Source of the DNA: Pascua guehoae
Lineage: Eukaryota > Basidiomycota > Tremellomycetes > Trichosporonales > Trichosporonaceae
NCBI GenBank assembly: GCA_001600415.1
Contig: BCJX01000002.1
Location: 2,407,300 to 2,471,299 of the forward strand
DNA length: 64,000 nucleotides
Direction of reading: 5' to 3'
A program made the position numbers and the translations under genes. This document shows positions 1 to 12,197 of the stretch, piece by piece. Every line of letters begins with the position of its first letter. Positions within the stretch are counted from its first letter, which is position 1. The notes under the pieces were generated by a model, which saw only the letters and a list, made by a program, of their open reading frames with translations, did not search any database and was not told where the DNA came from.

Positions 1-662
1 TGCACCGACTTGCCGTGGTTCATGTTTTCGCCCTCATCGAGGCCCTCGAGGAGGACCAAGTCGCCGTGTCTTTGCTGCTCGGCGTCGAGCACGGCGCGGG
101 GGAGCCACTTTGACTCCTGGCCCTCTTCGACGTCTTCGGGGTACCCGAGGACAAACTTGCACTCGACGAGGTGGCGCCAGCCCTCGGGCACGTAGCTGCA
201 TGGCGAGTACTGGCGGAGGAAGGCGCGGCGCTCGACGCCTCCCTGGTTTGGCGTGGAAAAGATGTGGAGCATGAGAAACAGCGGGGACGTCAACTCTCCC
301 TTACTGTTGCGTTCGGGCGGACCGAGCGCCGGGGTGGGGAAGGTGCCCATCCACGGCGCGTTGAGAAGCGCAGGCTGGACAGGGTGGGAGTACCACTCTT
401 CTGGCGGCAACAGCTTGTCGGCAGCAGAGATGGCCATCGGACGCGGCATGACGGCGCTCCACCCGTTGATGCGGTGGAGCTCCGAGATCGAGTACCACTT
501 GCTCCGCGCGTACAGCCACGCAACCAAGATGGCGACGAGGACGACAATGACGGCCAGCACCCGCATCAACCGGAATCGATTCAGCCATGGAAACCGCTGC
601 TGGCCCCGGCTCGTCGCTGATACCACCATGGGCGCGAGCGACTTGACGCGCGCGTACAGCAT
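1..662 (-). CDS. GT31-like glycosyltransferase, type II membrane protein, 3' part outside the window
   Basis: The minus-strand frame starts at the ATG at 662 and stays open to the window edge, giving about 220 residues. A short basic N-terminus is followed by one hydrophobic segment at about residues 38-55 (VLAVIVVLVAILVAWLYA), the layout of a Golgi type II membrane enzyme. The luminal part has a hydrophobic strand, then RRAFLRQYSPC, then KFVLGYP and, near the edge, HGDLVLLEGLDE. This order (R-x-AIR-x-TW-like, then KFVLG, then YGDI-x-x-x-D) is characteristic of the beta-1,3-galactosyltransferase family GT31. The DxD metal site would lie further 3' and is not visible. An alternative start 11 codons downstream is possible. 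The sugar donor and acceptor cannot be told from this part; the family assignment is an inference from motif order. Confidence 0.7.
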   Translation of the reverse strand, partial: MLYARVKSLAPMVVSATSRGQQRFPWLNRFRLMRVLAVIVVLVAILVAWLYARSKWYSISELHRINGWSAVMPRPMAISAADKLLPPEEWYSHPVQPALLNAPWMGTFPTPALGPPERNSKGELTSPLFLMLHIFSTPNQGGVERRAFLRQYSPCSYVPEGWRHLVECKFVLGYPEDVEEGQESKWLPRAVLDAEQQRHGDLVLLEGLDEGENMNHGKSV

Positions 663-2329
663 CGTAATGGTGGTCGCCGACGATGCGATGCGATGCCGAG
701 TGTGCAGTGGGTTGTAGGGAGGCTGTGCGGGGCGAATGTGGGGGAGAGAAGTTGGATCGTAGGTAATGCCGCGAGGCTGAACAAAGTTGTCGGCAATGTC
801 CAGTGTGCAGCTGCCAGCATGCTAGTGGAATGCTGTCTACCAGCACTACTGCATGACCATGGCCAAACACAATCTGTGGATATCCAAGGCAAGGCACGAC
901 CTACGACTTTGCCGCGTTGTCCCTTGCTTGCGCAGTCGCAGTCGCACGAGCACCAGCACGAGCACCAGCACGAGCACCAGCACAAGCACCAAGTAGTACA
1001 GTACAGTAGTATTCCGACGTGGCAAAAATCTCCACAGAGAAACCAACTACTCTGTTCAGGAACTTCAGGGTCGCCCTGGGTGATCCATCCTCTTGGCGGC
1101 ATGTCAATCTCCCATGTCTTTTCATGCTTCTTCTTCTTCTATGCATAGATTAAACAAGGAATAACAAAGACGATCAGCGTATTCTCGCAACATTGTCCTC
1201 TGCGCGTTGGTTGTACTCGTACTGTACATTGTCTTCTTTGTGTTCTTGGGTGCCAAGCCAACAAGAGCGGTCCAAGCAATCCAAGCATACCGTACTGTAC
1301 CAACCAAGCACTAATGACAGAGACACGACTCAGGCACGGAAATGAATATTGACCCACCCCATTGCACGTACTGTACAGTACCACAGCCCACGGATGCCAA
1401 ATCCACCCATCGACGCGTCGACGCCTCATCCGACCATCTCCTTCCCATCCATGCCATCCTGGACATCCACGGCTGCGACATGCCACTGCCACAGAATAGA
1501 ATTGACAGCTCTCGTCTTCACAGATCGAGCTCACACATGGCCACTTCCCGCCACAAACCACCGACTGCACCACAATATTAGAATGAATCGCCCCACACGA
1601 CACACGCTGCGGATGAGATACAGCACAGTGCCACCGCAGCCATAAATACGAATCTTATCTGTAAACCCCCTTGCAGGGTTCTGCGGCTTGGGAGGGGGTC
1701 TGGCCAATCCAAGGACAGAATTTAGAAACAGCTCGGAAAGAGAGTGTAAAAAGCAAAAGACCGGACTGTGTATCACTCACGGCAGGGCTGGATTGTGTTA
1801 TGAGTGGTGTTGCAGTCGTGCCGTGCTGTGATGGCTAACAATACCAGAGCAAGTGAACAGTAGTGTGCCATTACTTACTTTGGAACTACTAGAGGTATTG
1901 TACCCAGAAAGGTCGTGAAACTGCTGCGCGCTAGTACCTCACTGTGGCAGTCCGAACACAGGTGTATGTACACGTCGGCCTAGCATCCCGAATCAATATT
2001 GGCAGCATGTCCGTCGACAGCGACAACGACGCGCTCGGCCCGCTAATCCTGAAACATCTTGGGCCCATTATCGTCTGTCTGGACAGTCTTCAATGGCCTC
2101 AAACCAACGCTTAGTTCTTGGCCGCACCGCCACTCTGCACGGATACTGTTTGATATCCCATGCCGACCTAACCGACAACACCCTGCTGTTTCGAAACATG
2201 CTGACACGCACCGTGCTCATGCCCGCCCACCGTTGTCCTATCGCCTCTATCCCAGTGTCCTACACAAACCCATTGGAGCGTGTGATAAATGCATCTAGGT
2301 GGCCTATGGTCCTATGATCCTACTGTACA
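663..2329. other. Intergenic stretch with short palindromes and a minisatellite
   Basis: No supportable gene. It separates the 5' end of the GT31-like gene from the 3' end of the nucleolar GTPase gene. It holds a 12-bp minisatellite (946-990) and a cluster of TACTGTAC/GTACAGTA octamers at 996, 1001, 1220, 1293, 1369/1373 and 2321. The open frames here are short, lack splice partners and resemble no family I know. Confidence 0.6.
946..990. repeat. 12-bp minisatellite, about 3.5 copies
   Basis: Tandem units of CGAGCACCAGCA, with the last copy changed to CAAGCACC. Translated shadows of it give EHQHEHQHEHQH or repeated LVLVLV, which explains several spurious open frames. Confidence 0.85.
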
Positions 2330-4540
2330 CTAGAAATACTTGGAAAAGTCGTACGCCTCAGCACCCCCCGCCGCGCTGCCGTTTGTCTGAGCCTTTGCCT
2401 TGGTGGCCTTTGTCTTTGGCTTTGGTTCGGCGGCCGGCTTGGGTGCCTTGGGCGCCTTGGGAGCCTTGGCAGGCTTGGCCGGAGTCTCCTTCACAGGAGT
2501 CTCCTTCTTGGCAGGAGTCTCCTTCTTGGCCTTCTTCAGCGCCGACTTTTTGGGCTCGACCACAGGCACGGGCACGGGCGCGGGGGCCGGGGTCGGCTTG
2601 AGGATCGGCTTGACCTCCCTGGGCACGGGGGACGGCTTGCTCCGCGGTGCCTCGAGCTTGCGGCCAAACGACACCGTCTTGGGCTTCTTGCGCACCTCGG
2701 GCTCAGGGGCAGGCGCCTTGCGCTTGCGGGAGACCGGCTGGGGCTCGGGTTCGGGCTCCGACTCTTCCTCGTCCTCGTCCTCCTCGTCGTCGTCCTCAAC
2801 GTCGGAACCGGATGAGGGCTCGGTGCCGTCCTCGAGCTCGAGCTCCTCTCCCTCCGACGAGCCAATGACGTACGCCTCGTCGTCCTCGTTATCCTCGTCG
2901 TCCTCATCCTCATCCTCATCCTCCTCTTCTTCGTCCTCATCTTCATCCTCGTCCATGTCAAAGTCATCCTCGTCCTCACGCTCCACAGCAGTGTAGTCGT
3001 CGTCGAGGAACACCTCGCGGCTGTCGACCTCGCTGGTGCGGAAACGAACGATACCCTTCTCCGCCTTGAGCTCCTTGCGCGAGCGGCACTGTGCGAGCAC
3101 AGCGCTCATGTCTGGGCGCACAAAGTCGACCTCGACGTCCATGCCCGATCCCGCCGGTGGGGCAGCCGTGTAGTACGGGAACCGGTTGTGTGCCCAGTCG
3201 GCAAGGACAATACGCGCCGCGGCGTCGTGGTTTGGCTCGCCGTGCTTCTTGACACGCTGGTTGACGCGCGCCAGGCCAGTGAGGAACGCCTCGACGTCGC
3301 CAGACGCAAAGTATGGCACGTTGTACCGCAGCATCAGGTCCTGCGCATTGCTCCGCTGCACAATGTAGTTGACTATTGTTAGCACTAGTACCTCGATTGC
3401 TGTATCATTCTATTCTCACCAAGAGGGAATACGTCCTTGACCCTGTCGACACGGCCAAGGTTACGGCGCAGCAGGTCTCCGGCGACGAGCGTCTCGAGGC
3501 GGTCCCACTTCTCGTCGTCCTCATCCTCGTCCTGCTCCTCCTCGTCACCCTCGTCCTCGTCGGCATCATCGCCCACATACTCCCATCCGGGCGTGTCGAT
3601 AATGTGCACACTTCCGCCAGCGGGGAGGGGGACCTCGATCTCGACGGGAGCGCTGGTGGTCGGAGCTGGGCTCTTGGCCGCAGCAACCAAGGGGACAGCG
3701 GGGGCAGTCTTAAACTGGGCTTTTCCGAGCAGAGTGTTGAGGACCGAAGTCTTGCCCACGGAAGGAAGACCGACAAGCGTGGCCTTGAGAGGCTCGTCCT
3801 TCTTGCCCTTGGACAAGGTCGCAAGAGCAGAGAGGAGCTCGTCACGGCCCAATGATCCAGTAGACGAGAACAGGAAGGTAGGGAGGTCGAGGTGGGCGAG
3901 CCAGCCCTCGAGAACCTCACGGGGCACAAGGTCGACCTTGTTGACAACAAGGAGCACCTTGGCACCTGAGTCAGAAACGAGCTCTTCAACGCGAGCGCTG
4001 CGTCCACCGGCAATGTCGCGCGCGTCCACAACCTCAAGGAGAACATGGGCAGCGTCCAGCGCAGCCTGGAGCGTCGGCAGGTCGCTGTCGAACAGCTCTG
4101 GCACGTCGTCGTCGTCACTCTCCACCTCGACAGGGAGGCTTGAGACGCCACTGATCGCCTCGCGCGCGAGCACCGACGAGCCGCCCACAGACGAGATGCC
4201 CGGCGCATCCTCCTCCTCCTCGATCTCGACCTTGTTCTTGCGTCCAGTCTTGGCCTCGATAGCCCGGCGCTTCTCCTCGGCGAGCTCCGCAAGCACCTGG
4301 TCCTTCAGGTGGAACGAGCTCGGCACTCCGAGGTCTGGCTTCTTCTCTACATTGTCAGTTTACGGTTTACACAAGCCGATGCCCCGTATCGCTGCAGTTT
4401 GTGAACGCACTCGACTTCCACGTCGTCTGGCGCTTGGAGTCGCGCTTGGACTTCTTCTTGTGCTCGGCGACCTTTTTGGTGATCTTTGCGCGGTCGCGCG
4501 TGTTTTGACGGTTCGAAGTCTTCTTCCTGATGCGCGGCAT
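2330..4540 (-). CDS. Nucleolar GTPase, Grn1/GNL3 (nucleostemin) family
   Basis: Exons 4540-4411, 4346-3420 and 3372-2330 give 699 residues with consistent phases. The N-terminus MPRIRKKTSNRQN is the basic coiled coil typical of GNL3 proteins, followed by KKPDLGVP. The GTPase domain is circularly permuted: DARD (about residue 151), the G4 motif NKVDLVP (about 179), the G1 P-loop GLPSVGKTS (about 236) and G3 DTPGW (about 294). This order defines the YlqF/Grn1/Nug family of 60S assembly GTPases, which act in the nucleolus on pre-60S particles. After the GTPase domain comes a long acidic tract of D/E repeats and a Lys/Ala/Pro-rich tail ending YDFSKYF, both plausible for nucleolar retention. A glutamate-rich insert lies between the N-terminus and DARD. 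Grn1 versus Nug1 orthology cannot be settled by eye. Confidence 0.9.
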
Positions 4541-4898
4541 GGTGGTGGATGTTGTTGTGGATTGGGTAGTGGCCGTCAAACAACAGACAAACCTTTGGTG
4601 GCCGTCTTTCTTTGGAAATTCTCCACCTCCACCTCCACCGGCCGCGACAAGCCGCCACCCACGTGAAAAAAGTGCCACAGCATGCAACACCGCAGATATC
4701 GCCGAACTTCAGGGGCTACCCACGTGGTAAAGTGGGGGGCGCACCGTCGTCGCCTCCATTTCCAGACTCTGGGTGTGTTTATGCGCGCCTGACTTCTCTG
4801 CCAGAGCACAACAAACACACACGACACCCACCCAGCCACAACCCCATCATCAGCCCCATTTGGCTTCCCTCTTCTCTCCTCCTCAGTTCCTTGTCAAG
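4541..4898. promoter_or_regulatory. Divergent promoter region between the GNL3-like and NUD1-like genes
   Basis: A 358-bp head-to-head spacer between start codons at 4540 (-) and 4899 (+). Short CT-rich stretches precede the NUD1-like ATG. No TATA box is evident. An open frame continues 42 codons upstream of 4899, but the ATG at 4899 (MADIFPAW) fits the conserved N-terminus better. Confidence 0.5.
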
Positions 4899-7800
4899 AT
4901 GGCCGACATCTTTCCAGCCTGGCAGACAGACGAGCTGGGTGAGGAGTGGGTAGAGGCCTCGCCCACCCCCTCTCCCCCAGGCTCGCCCCAACAAGAGGCG
5001 GCAGCGACGCCGACCCAGGCCTCTATCCACGCCAAACGAGGCTCTCTCCGCTCCCTCGGCTACAGCGCTGCGCGAGCATTACCCTCATCACGGCGTACAT
5101 CTGCCAACGCTCCCGAGCGTGCTCGCTCCCCATCCAACCCCTATGTGCGTAGTGCCAGTGGTATGCTCTCGCCGCCGACGTCGGCGTCCAGCCACAGCGA
5201 CGACGGCGAGCGCAATCACAAACGGGCCGCCGACCAGGTAGACCACCAGACTGCCAACGATGAAAACAACGATCCCCAGGCCGCAGGGACGTTTCTCGTA
5301 AAGGATGGCGAGGACACCCACGGCAAGGCGTTCCCCAAGAACCCCTTTGGACGTAGTGACATCTTCCAGCGCTCCAGGCTCGAGCGCCTGTTTGAGCCGC
5401 CATCACCAAACACGACCACCACCAACCAGCCAGAACCCATCCCAGAACAGCCCGAACCCGTCCCAGAACAGCCCGAGAACATTGAAGAGTCACCACTGCA
5501 CGAATCGACTTCCTCAACTGCCGAACACACACTCCCAGCCCCAGAAGTCTCTACTCCTGGTGCCAAGTCTGCGTCATCGACTCCCCGCTCCGTAGTCTCG
5601 AATACTACATCCACGCCCAGCGCATCGTCCCAGGTGCCGTGGTCTGCCGAGTCCCGCCGCGTATCACACCCATACGCACCTGTCAATCCGTCGAGGCTAT
5701 GCAAGTCGGTCACTCCATCGGACTCGTCTTTCGCTACCACGACCGATGCGACAACAGACACCAGCTTGCCTGTGGTCCCACAGGACTCGCTGGACGGAGC
5801 GACAGTCGAGTACCCCGATGAGACTGATGGCGCATTGGCCCTCGGCAACAGCACTTTGCCAGAAGAACACGGCTGGTTGGCAGATGAGCCTAATGCCACT
5901 GCGAACGGAGAGGTGACGCACGATGATCACGATCAGGCGTCCCATCACAGCGACGATGACGATGACCACGACTCGGCGTTCGACCCCACGCAGGACATGT
6001 CTCCTACCCAGACTGTTGGCGTCATCTCCCCAGAGCGCGGTGATCACAGCTCTGGTGACAGTGCGGACGGCGCCTCCCCACTCTCCAATCCCAACTATCC
6101 ATTCACGTTTTCCCACCCAGTTCCCGAGCAGAAGCACCAGGACGAAAGCCCCGTGTTTGAGCCCTCACTCGACCCTCTCAGTAACGGCGAGCCATCACAT
6201 TCAACACTGCGCATGCGTTCTGTTCGGTCCACCCTTGGCCGCGGTCTCTTTCGCAGTGCGTACGATACAGCTACGCGCGAGCATTTCACGGCCTTCCTCG
6301 ACAACCTCAGCCCCGAACACACGCCGTCGGAGCACACCCAGCTCAACCACACCAAGAATGCCCGCGAATGGTCGCCCCCAGACTCTGAATCGCCAGCACG
6401 CTCCAACGAGCGGTCCGCCTCGATGTCGACGCCGACGTCGGGCTCATCCGCCTCGGAATCTAGAAATTTCAAGCGAATCCGGCTCTCGCCGCCATCCCCG
6501 CGCGGTCCTGCGGCGGTCCGCGACTGGCGTGCCTTGGGAGCAGGAATGATGGACCGCATCCGTGTCACCGACCCAGACTTGAGCATCACGACCGACAGCA
6601 GGAGTCCGTCGGCGACCCGAAGCTGGGCGAGCAGCCGTCGCAGCCCGAGCCAGACGCCATTCGAGGGTGCCACTGGTACGACGGGCTATGGTGAGTTGGG
6701 GGTATCAGACCATTTGCTAACGTCAGGCGGAGGACCGACGTTTGAGTATGGCACTCCGGCTACGCCGTGGGATGCTGAGCAAAGCCAACAGTATACCGAG
6801 CACGATGACGATGAGCTCCACGAGGACCCATACAAGGACCACCGCGAAGACCGTTACCAGGATGCCAGTGACCTCAGCGCCGAGCAGCTCGGCACAGAGT
6901 CTCAGCAGCAAGCTCCTCGCAATCAGCAACAGTACAAATCGAACCCGTCCACTGCGTCATCAGGCTACCTCAGGGAGGCCGAGCAGATTATGCAGCGCCT
7001 CAAGGACCGCAAAGTATCGCCTTCGACATCGACCACAGAGACCAGCGACCACTCGCGCCCCCGTGTCATGTCGACGTCGAGCGAACAGTTCGGCAGCGTT
7101 GTGAGCTCGGAGCCCGAGCAAACCATCCCTCGCGCCAGCCAGACGCGGTCGTGGCGTACAACTCCCGAGCTCAGTGTCTCGGAAGACAAGCAGCGAGGTC
7201 AGGAGACCGTGGAGGAATTCTTCAGCAAGCAAGTGGCAGTTGAGCGCCGTGCAAGCACAGCCCCGACACGCGTTCCCAGCCAGGCTAGCGGCGTTAGCAG
7301 ACGGAGCGTTGAGGGATCGGGCCCGCCACCATCGGCACCCGTAAACCGCGATGACCTGAACCGGTACATTTCGTCCTCGACTGCGGCCACTGCAACCACT
7401 ACCTCGGTCTCATTTGTCAAGCATGGAGGGCCTCGCGAGCCTGCCAAGATGACCGTCATTCGCCCTGAGGATGTGCAGAGCATTGTCACTGAAAGGGTGG
7501 GGCGTATGCGCTTTGACGGCGCGACCAACCGCTGGATCCATGCGGGATACGGCTCGCTTGGCCGTGTTGACGAGGCTGGGGAAAGTCGTGCTGGTGGCAG
7601 TGAAGAGAGCGCCGATGTCTTTGCTGGATTCGAGAGCCTTGGCTCGGGACCAGCATTCAGCAGCCCCGAGAAGGGGTTCAGCAGCCCGGAAAAGGAAGTG
7701 TCGGCCGTGGCCGCTCCGGTCCGTGACTACGTGGTGGAAATGTCCGCCGAGTCCATCCCCGAGCCGTCGGAAGCCGATGCAGGCAGTGCAGTTGGCGGCT

Positions 7801-10039
7801 CTGACCATGAAAATAACGAGGCGGAGCAAGAGACACCCATGTCGCCTCCGGTGGACCGCCGCCTTCTTCGCTCGCAGGCATCATCTGCACCACCTGTCCT
7901 GCTCACGGCTCCCACGCCAGCGACGCCCGGCACACCCAACGGGACCATTGGCCGTGGACCCAACCCGCTGCGCTCAGCACTGCGCAACCCCAACTCCACC
8001 CCGGGCTCCAATGTCAAGAAGACGGCCGCGTGGCACCCCGACTTGACGCCTCAGCCTGCACGCCAAGGCTCCGCGGTGCCAAGCAGCTCGTCGTTTAAGC
8101 GAAGTGTCTCGTTCTCGGACGGCTACGTCTCAAAGCGGGTAGAGGAGACGGCGCCCTTTATCAGGCGACCCCAGCACCAGCACCAGCGCCGACCTTCGAC
8201 TGAATCGGACCTGTTTTCAGAGTCTGGTACAGACGGCGCCAACAATGGCACGAATGGTTGGATCGCTTCCGCGCGTACACGGCGAATCCAGGGCGTCTTA
8301 GATGGGATGGCCGAGCTGAACATTGAGGGAGGATCGCCGTCAAAACCAGCTCGTGAGCGGTCGACACGCGACCGCGACGACGACGTTCGTACTCAGCAGC
8401 CGAACACCCTGCCGACCCCACAGGAGAGCGAAGAGGACAGCGACGACACGGTGGCAATTCCTGCACATTCCTTCCGCTCCTTCCGATCCACGCGCAGCCG
8501 GGGCGGCGCCAATGCTACCTTCCTCACAGAGTGCTCGTTTGGCGTGGCTCACGACCGCCTCGTGCAGCTCATCACCGACGTGCAGCCATTTGAGCCGTAC
8601 TGGGAGCAGTTGCGCACGATCGATCTGTCGAGCAAGGGCGTCGACTCGCTCGCCCGACTCAAAGAGTTCCTCCCGATGCTTGACGAGGCGAAACTGTGAG
8701 CTAGCACATTGGAAACCAAGGCTGACGTCTAGTAACGACAATGAGATCGACTATCTCAGCGGTATCCCGTCGTCTGTTCGCACGCTCCACGTCGCGGGCA
8801 ACCGTCTCTCGAGTCTCACAAGTGTAAACCACCTCCGCAACCTCCAGTACCTCGACATTTCGCGAAACCAGCTTGACAGCGTCAATCGTGGGTATCATGT
8901 CCTCCTTTGACCCACTAACCGCAGAACTCGAGTGCCTCCGCCACCTGCGCGAACTGAACGCCGACGACAACAATATCACCGACTTGACTGGCATCTTATC
9001 GATGGACTGCCTGATCAAGCTGAGCGTCTCGGGCAACCAAATCGAGCGCGTCGACCTGAACCACGCAAAGTGGGAGCGGCTCGAGTCGCTCAACCTTTCA
9101 AACAATCGCATCCAGACCGTGCGGGGTCTGCATCGCTTGAAATCCATTGCTAGCATGAATTTTGACAAGAACCGCCTCGATGCGCTCGACCCAGCCGCGC
9201 CACTGGCCTCGGTGCGCATCCTGCGCGTGAGCGACAATGACCTGTCGCACCTCGACCTGTCCCACTTTCCCAAGGTGCGCACGCTGTTTGCGGACAACAA
9301 TGCCCTCCCCGGACTGTCGCGCTCGCTCTCGAGCGGTGGGCACCGAATGGAAAACTTGTCACTGCGCAGCCAGCGCGTGCAGCGCTTTACGCTCCTTCCC
9401 GAGGACCTGCAGGTCGTCAAGCGCCTGTACATTTCTGGCAACCGGCTCGACGGCGACTTTATCCCCCCGCCGAGCTCTCCGCTCTACTCGCTCGTCTACC
9501 TCGAGGCCGTTGCGTGCAACCTGGCGGCGTGGCCGAGCGACTTTGCGGCCCGCGTGCCCAACCTCCGCATTCTCAACGTAAACTACAACTTCCTCCCCGA
9601 CCTCGACGGCCTGCGCGGTTTGAACCGCCTGCGCAAGCTGCAGGTCGTGGGCAACCGCCTGGGCGCGTCGGGCGCCGGCGGCGCCGCGCGTGGTCTGCGC
9701 GGACACACGGCGCTCGAAGAGGCAGACCTGCGAATGAACCCGGCCACGCTGTCGTTTTACCTCCCGATCCTCGGCAGCAGCGCCAAGCCTGGCAAGCACA
9801 GCCACCACGGTGGCAGCGGGTGCAAGATTCAGGCGATTGAGCCCGACGCAAAGTGGGCCGCGCTCGACGCCCAGTTCCGCCGCCAGCTCCCAGACGAGTG
9901 GTACTCGAAGCGGCTCGTGTATCGAGGTCTGGTCATGGCCGCGTGCCCCGAGCTGCGCATGCTCGACGGCGTAGAGGTGCGCGACGCCGAGCGGCGCAAG
10001 GCGGCAAAGTTGTTGGAGTATGCGAGCGCGCGGGTGTAG
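4899..10039 (+). CDS. Nud1/Cdc11-like leucine-rich scaffold of the septation initiation/mitotic exit network
   Basis: Exons 4899-6690, 6727-8695, 8733-8887 and 8925-10039 encode 1676 residues. The three introns are only 36-37 nt, each ending in a CTAAC- or CTGAC-type branch site plus AG. The first is a multiple of three and would be missed by an ORF caller. The N-terminal 1200 residues are Ser/Pro/Glu-rich and disordered, beginning MADIFPAWQTDELGEEW. From about residue 1220 an array of leucine-rich repeats runs to about 1580 (units such as LRTLHVAGNRLSSL and LQYLDISRNQLDSV). This layout, disordered N-terminus plus C-terminal SDS22-type LRRs, is that of budding-yeast Nud1 and fission-yeast Cdc11, spindle pole body scaffolds that recruit the Hippo-type kinases. 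Assignment is by architecture; Cdc11/Nud1 orthology is inferred. Confidence 0.85.
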
Positions 10040-10676
10040 GCGGGCCAGGGGCTCAGTAGACGGCGGGGGAGTGAGAGAGAGTGTAAAGGACACTCGTGAA
10101 AAAGAGTGCAGTTGTCAATTGGGATACATTGTAATTTTCGCATGCCATGCTATTATTCTTCATCACGCGCGCATCACGTCGTGTACTGTAGGGCAGGTCG
10201 GAATAGTTGTTTGTGAGCCGCCTCGTGAGCCACGGTAAGGCTGTCGGTGAGCCATGAGCCGAGCAACCGTACTCGTCACCGAGCTGAGCAACCGCGCTGG
10301 CGTCGCCAACTCGGTCCACACCCATTGATGCGCCCCCATCCATAGCTCCAACACCAGCCAGCCCAACGAACACAGCACAAGAATTTTCACCAACCCGACG
10401 CGCAAAGTGACACAACACCAATACATGGAACAACTACAGCGCAACCCAAACCCGAACCCGAACCAGACATTGACTGAAAAACCTATCGTCAGCGACAATC
10501 CCAAACCAGAGAAAGAAGAGGGATAGGATGCGATTCAGAGACGGCCATCTGCGTATATGACAGCTCGTCTGTTGATGTCCCCACGGAACGGTAAGACTGG
10601 TGCCAACATGTTTCTCATCATTGAAAAATTTGGGTGTGTGTGAGGGAGGGGGTTTGGGGGGTGGGGAGAACTCACG

Positions 10677-10935
10677 GGTAGGCAAGGTGGTGATTTCGGA
10701 GGACGATGGGGAGAGGGGCAAGGAGGGGAGAAAGGACGGGAGAGAGGACGGGGGAGGGAGAAGAGGCGGAAAAGACGAGGGCAAGGAAGGGAAGAGGGGG
10801 AGAGACGGGGGGAGAGGGGGGGAAAGGGGGAGAGGGGGAAAGGGGGACAAGAGGAGGGGAGCGGGAGAGCGGGAGAGGGGGAGAGGGGAGATGGGAGAGA
10901 TGGATGGATGGATGGGGATGATGGGAGAAAGAGAC
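10677..10935. repeat. Homopurine (G/A) tract, about 260 bp
   Basis: Nearly every base on the plus strand is G or A, with GGGAGAGGG-like units and a TGGATGGATGGATGG run at the end. Long frames rich in Arg/Gly/Glu on plus and Pro/Ser/Leu on minus are artefacts of it. Confidence 0.85.
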
Positions 10936-11475
10936 ATTCATAACCAGGTCGGCCGGTTTTGTTGCTGGAAATTCAAGTTTGGGTGCGAGGAAAATCAGGC
11001 AGACGGAAGCAAATTCGCCGCGCGGTCCAGTGGCTGGGCGGCCATGGGCCATGGACCATGGGCCAACTGCGACTGGCTGCATGCATGGCTGCTGGCTGGT
11101 GACGTGCACCGTACCAGCGTGCAGCGTGCATGCGCAGAATTGGTTTATCGGGATCTCGGTTTGGGTGGGTGTGTAACGCGTGCCGGTGGCCAGCATGCCA
11201 GTGCTCCATGACAGACCCGGCAGGCGGGCAGGCGGGCAGCGGGCAGCTCGGGCTGGGCCACTGGCCACTGGCCACTGGGCGACTTCTGTGGCACCAGCAC
11301 CCCAAGCCTGACCAGCATGCACTTGTCCAAGTCCAAGTCATGGCAAGCTTTCATGCACATGGAGACAGAGTAGCCCGCTCTCGAGCCTTAGGCGGGCTCG
11401 CGTACCAGTGGCCTGGGTTCCGTCGGGCGAGGGCAACATGGCGTGCTCGTCGCAGAGGGGGGCCAGATGGGAGTG

Positions 11476-11545
11476 TGGGTATCGTAGATATTGTAGGTGT
11501 CGTAGATAGTGTAGGTGTCGTAGATAGTGTAGATGTGGCAGACAA
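11476..11545 (+). repeat. Short tandem repeat, GTAGATAGTGTAGGTGTC units
   Basis: Three imperfect copies of an approximately 18-21 bp unit (tgtaggtgtcgtagatagtg). Neighbouring short repeats are CGCAAAGC units at 11707-11745 and ggccactg units at 11257-11280. Confidence 0.7.
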
Positions 11546-12197
11546 CCTGCTAGACGGAGGCTTGCAACGGTGCACGACTCTGCGTGCTGGCATGAGGGCT
11601 GCAATGCTGGATCCCACGACGGTCTGCGCGCAGACGGCGGGGAGATTTGCTCACTTTGCCTATTGTATGCTCCCCGTCTCGTCCCCCACTCCTACGCCGA
11701 GCCGCCGAGTCGCAAAGCCGCAAAGCCGCAAAGCCGCAAAGCCCCCGCCGGCCACGTTCAAAGGACGTGACTGAAGTGTCACCACCGAGTGGCCGACGAC
11801 CTTGCGCGCTCCCTGTACTCTTGCCTTTCTCAATGTCCTCCTGAGCGCCGTTAGTATGGCAGTGGCCAGCGGGAGCGGCTGGCGGACTGCACCGCGGACA
11901 TTTGAGACACCTCACCGCACCGCGCTCGATTCTGGTGCGGTGTCTTTATCGCCTGTGCCTGGCTGTCGCAGACGGGGCCAGGTCGCTTGCGCGTCTCGGC
12001 CTCGAAACGGATATTGCTGGCACCCCCGCTCATACTGGGTTCTTACCCTAGCCACCAAGAGGCCACAAAGAGAGCAACGATCCGAGCACTCGTCTGGCAG
12101 TCAGAACGCGTATCATTAGTGGATTACCTTGAGGACGCGCCCACACTTTGTAACTCTGCTTATACTCTACATGCATCTTATCTACGCTGCGCCCGCA

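Larger units (their letters stand above)
10040..12197. other. Gene-free region with low-complexity DNA
   Basis: No coding gene can be supported between the 3' ends of the NUD1-like gene (+) and PUP1 (-). It contains a homopurine tract (10677-10935), short tandem duplications (11039-11070, 11257-11280, 11476-11545, 11707-11745) and otherwise unremarkable sequence. Open frames here are products of these repeats. Confidence 0.6.

Noticed and set aside
2400..2996. Plus-strand frame with a long polyserine stretch
   Set aside because: Shadow of the acidic D/E codons of the nucleolar GTPase on the other strand.
8697..8699. Stop codon ending the first long frame of the Nud1-like gene
   Set aside because: It lies in a 37-nt intron (8696-8732); the LRR array continues in frame after splicing.
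9359..10093. Minus-strand open frame of 244 codons
   Set aside because: Antisense to the LRR array of the Nud1-like gene.
10434..11322. Pro/Ser/Leu-rich and Gly/Arg/Glu-rich frames
   Set aside because: Produced by the homopurine tract and flanking repeats.
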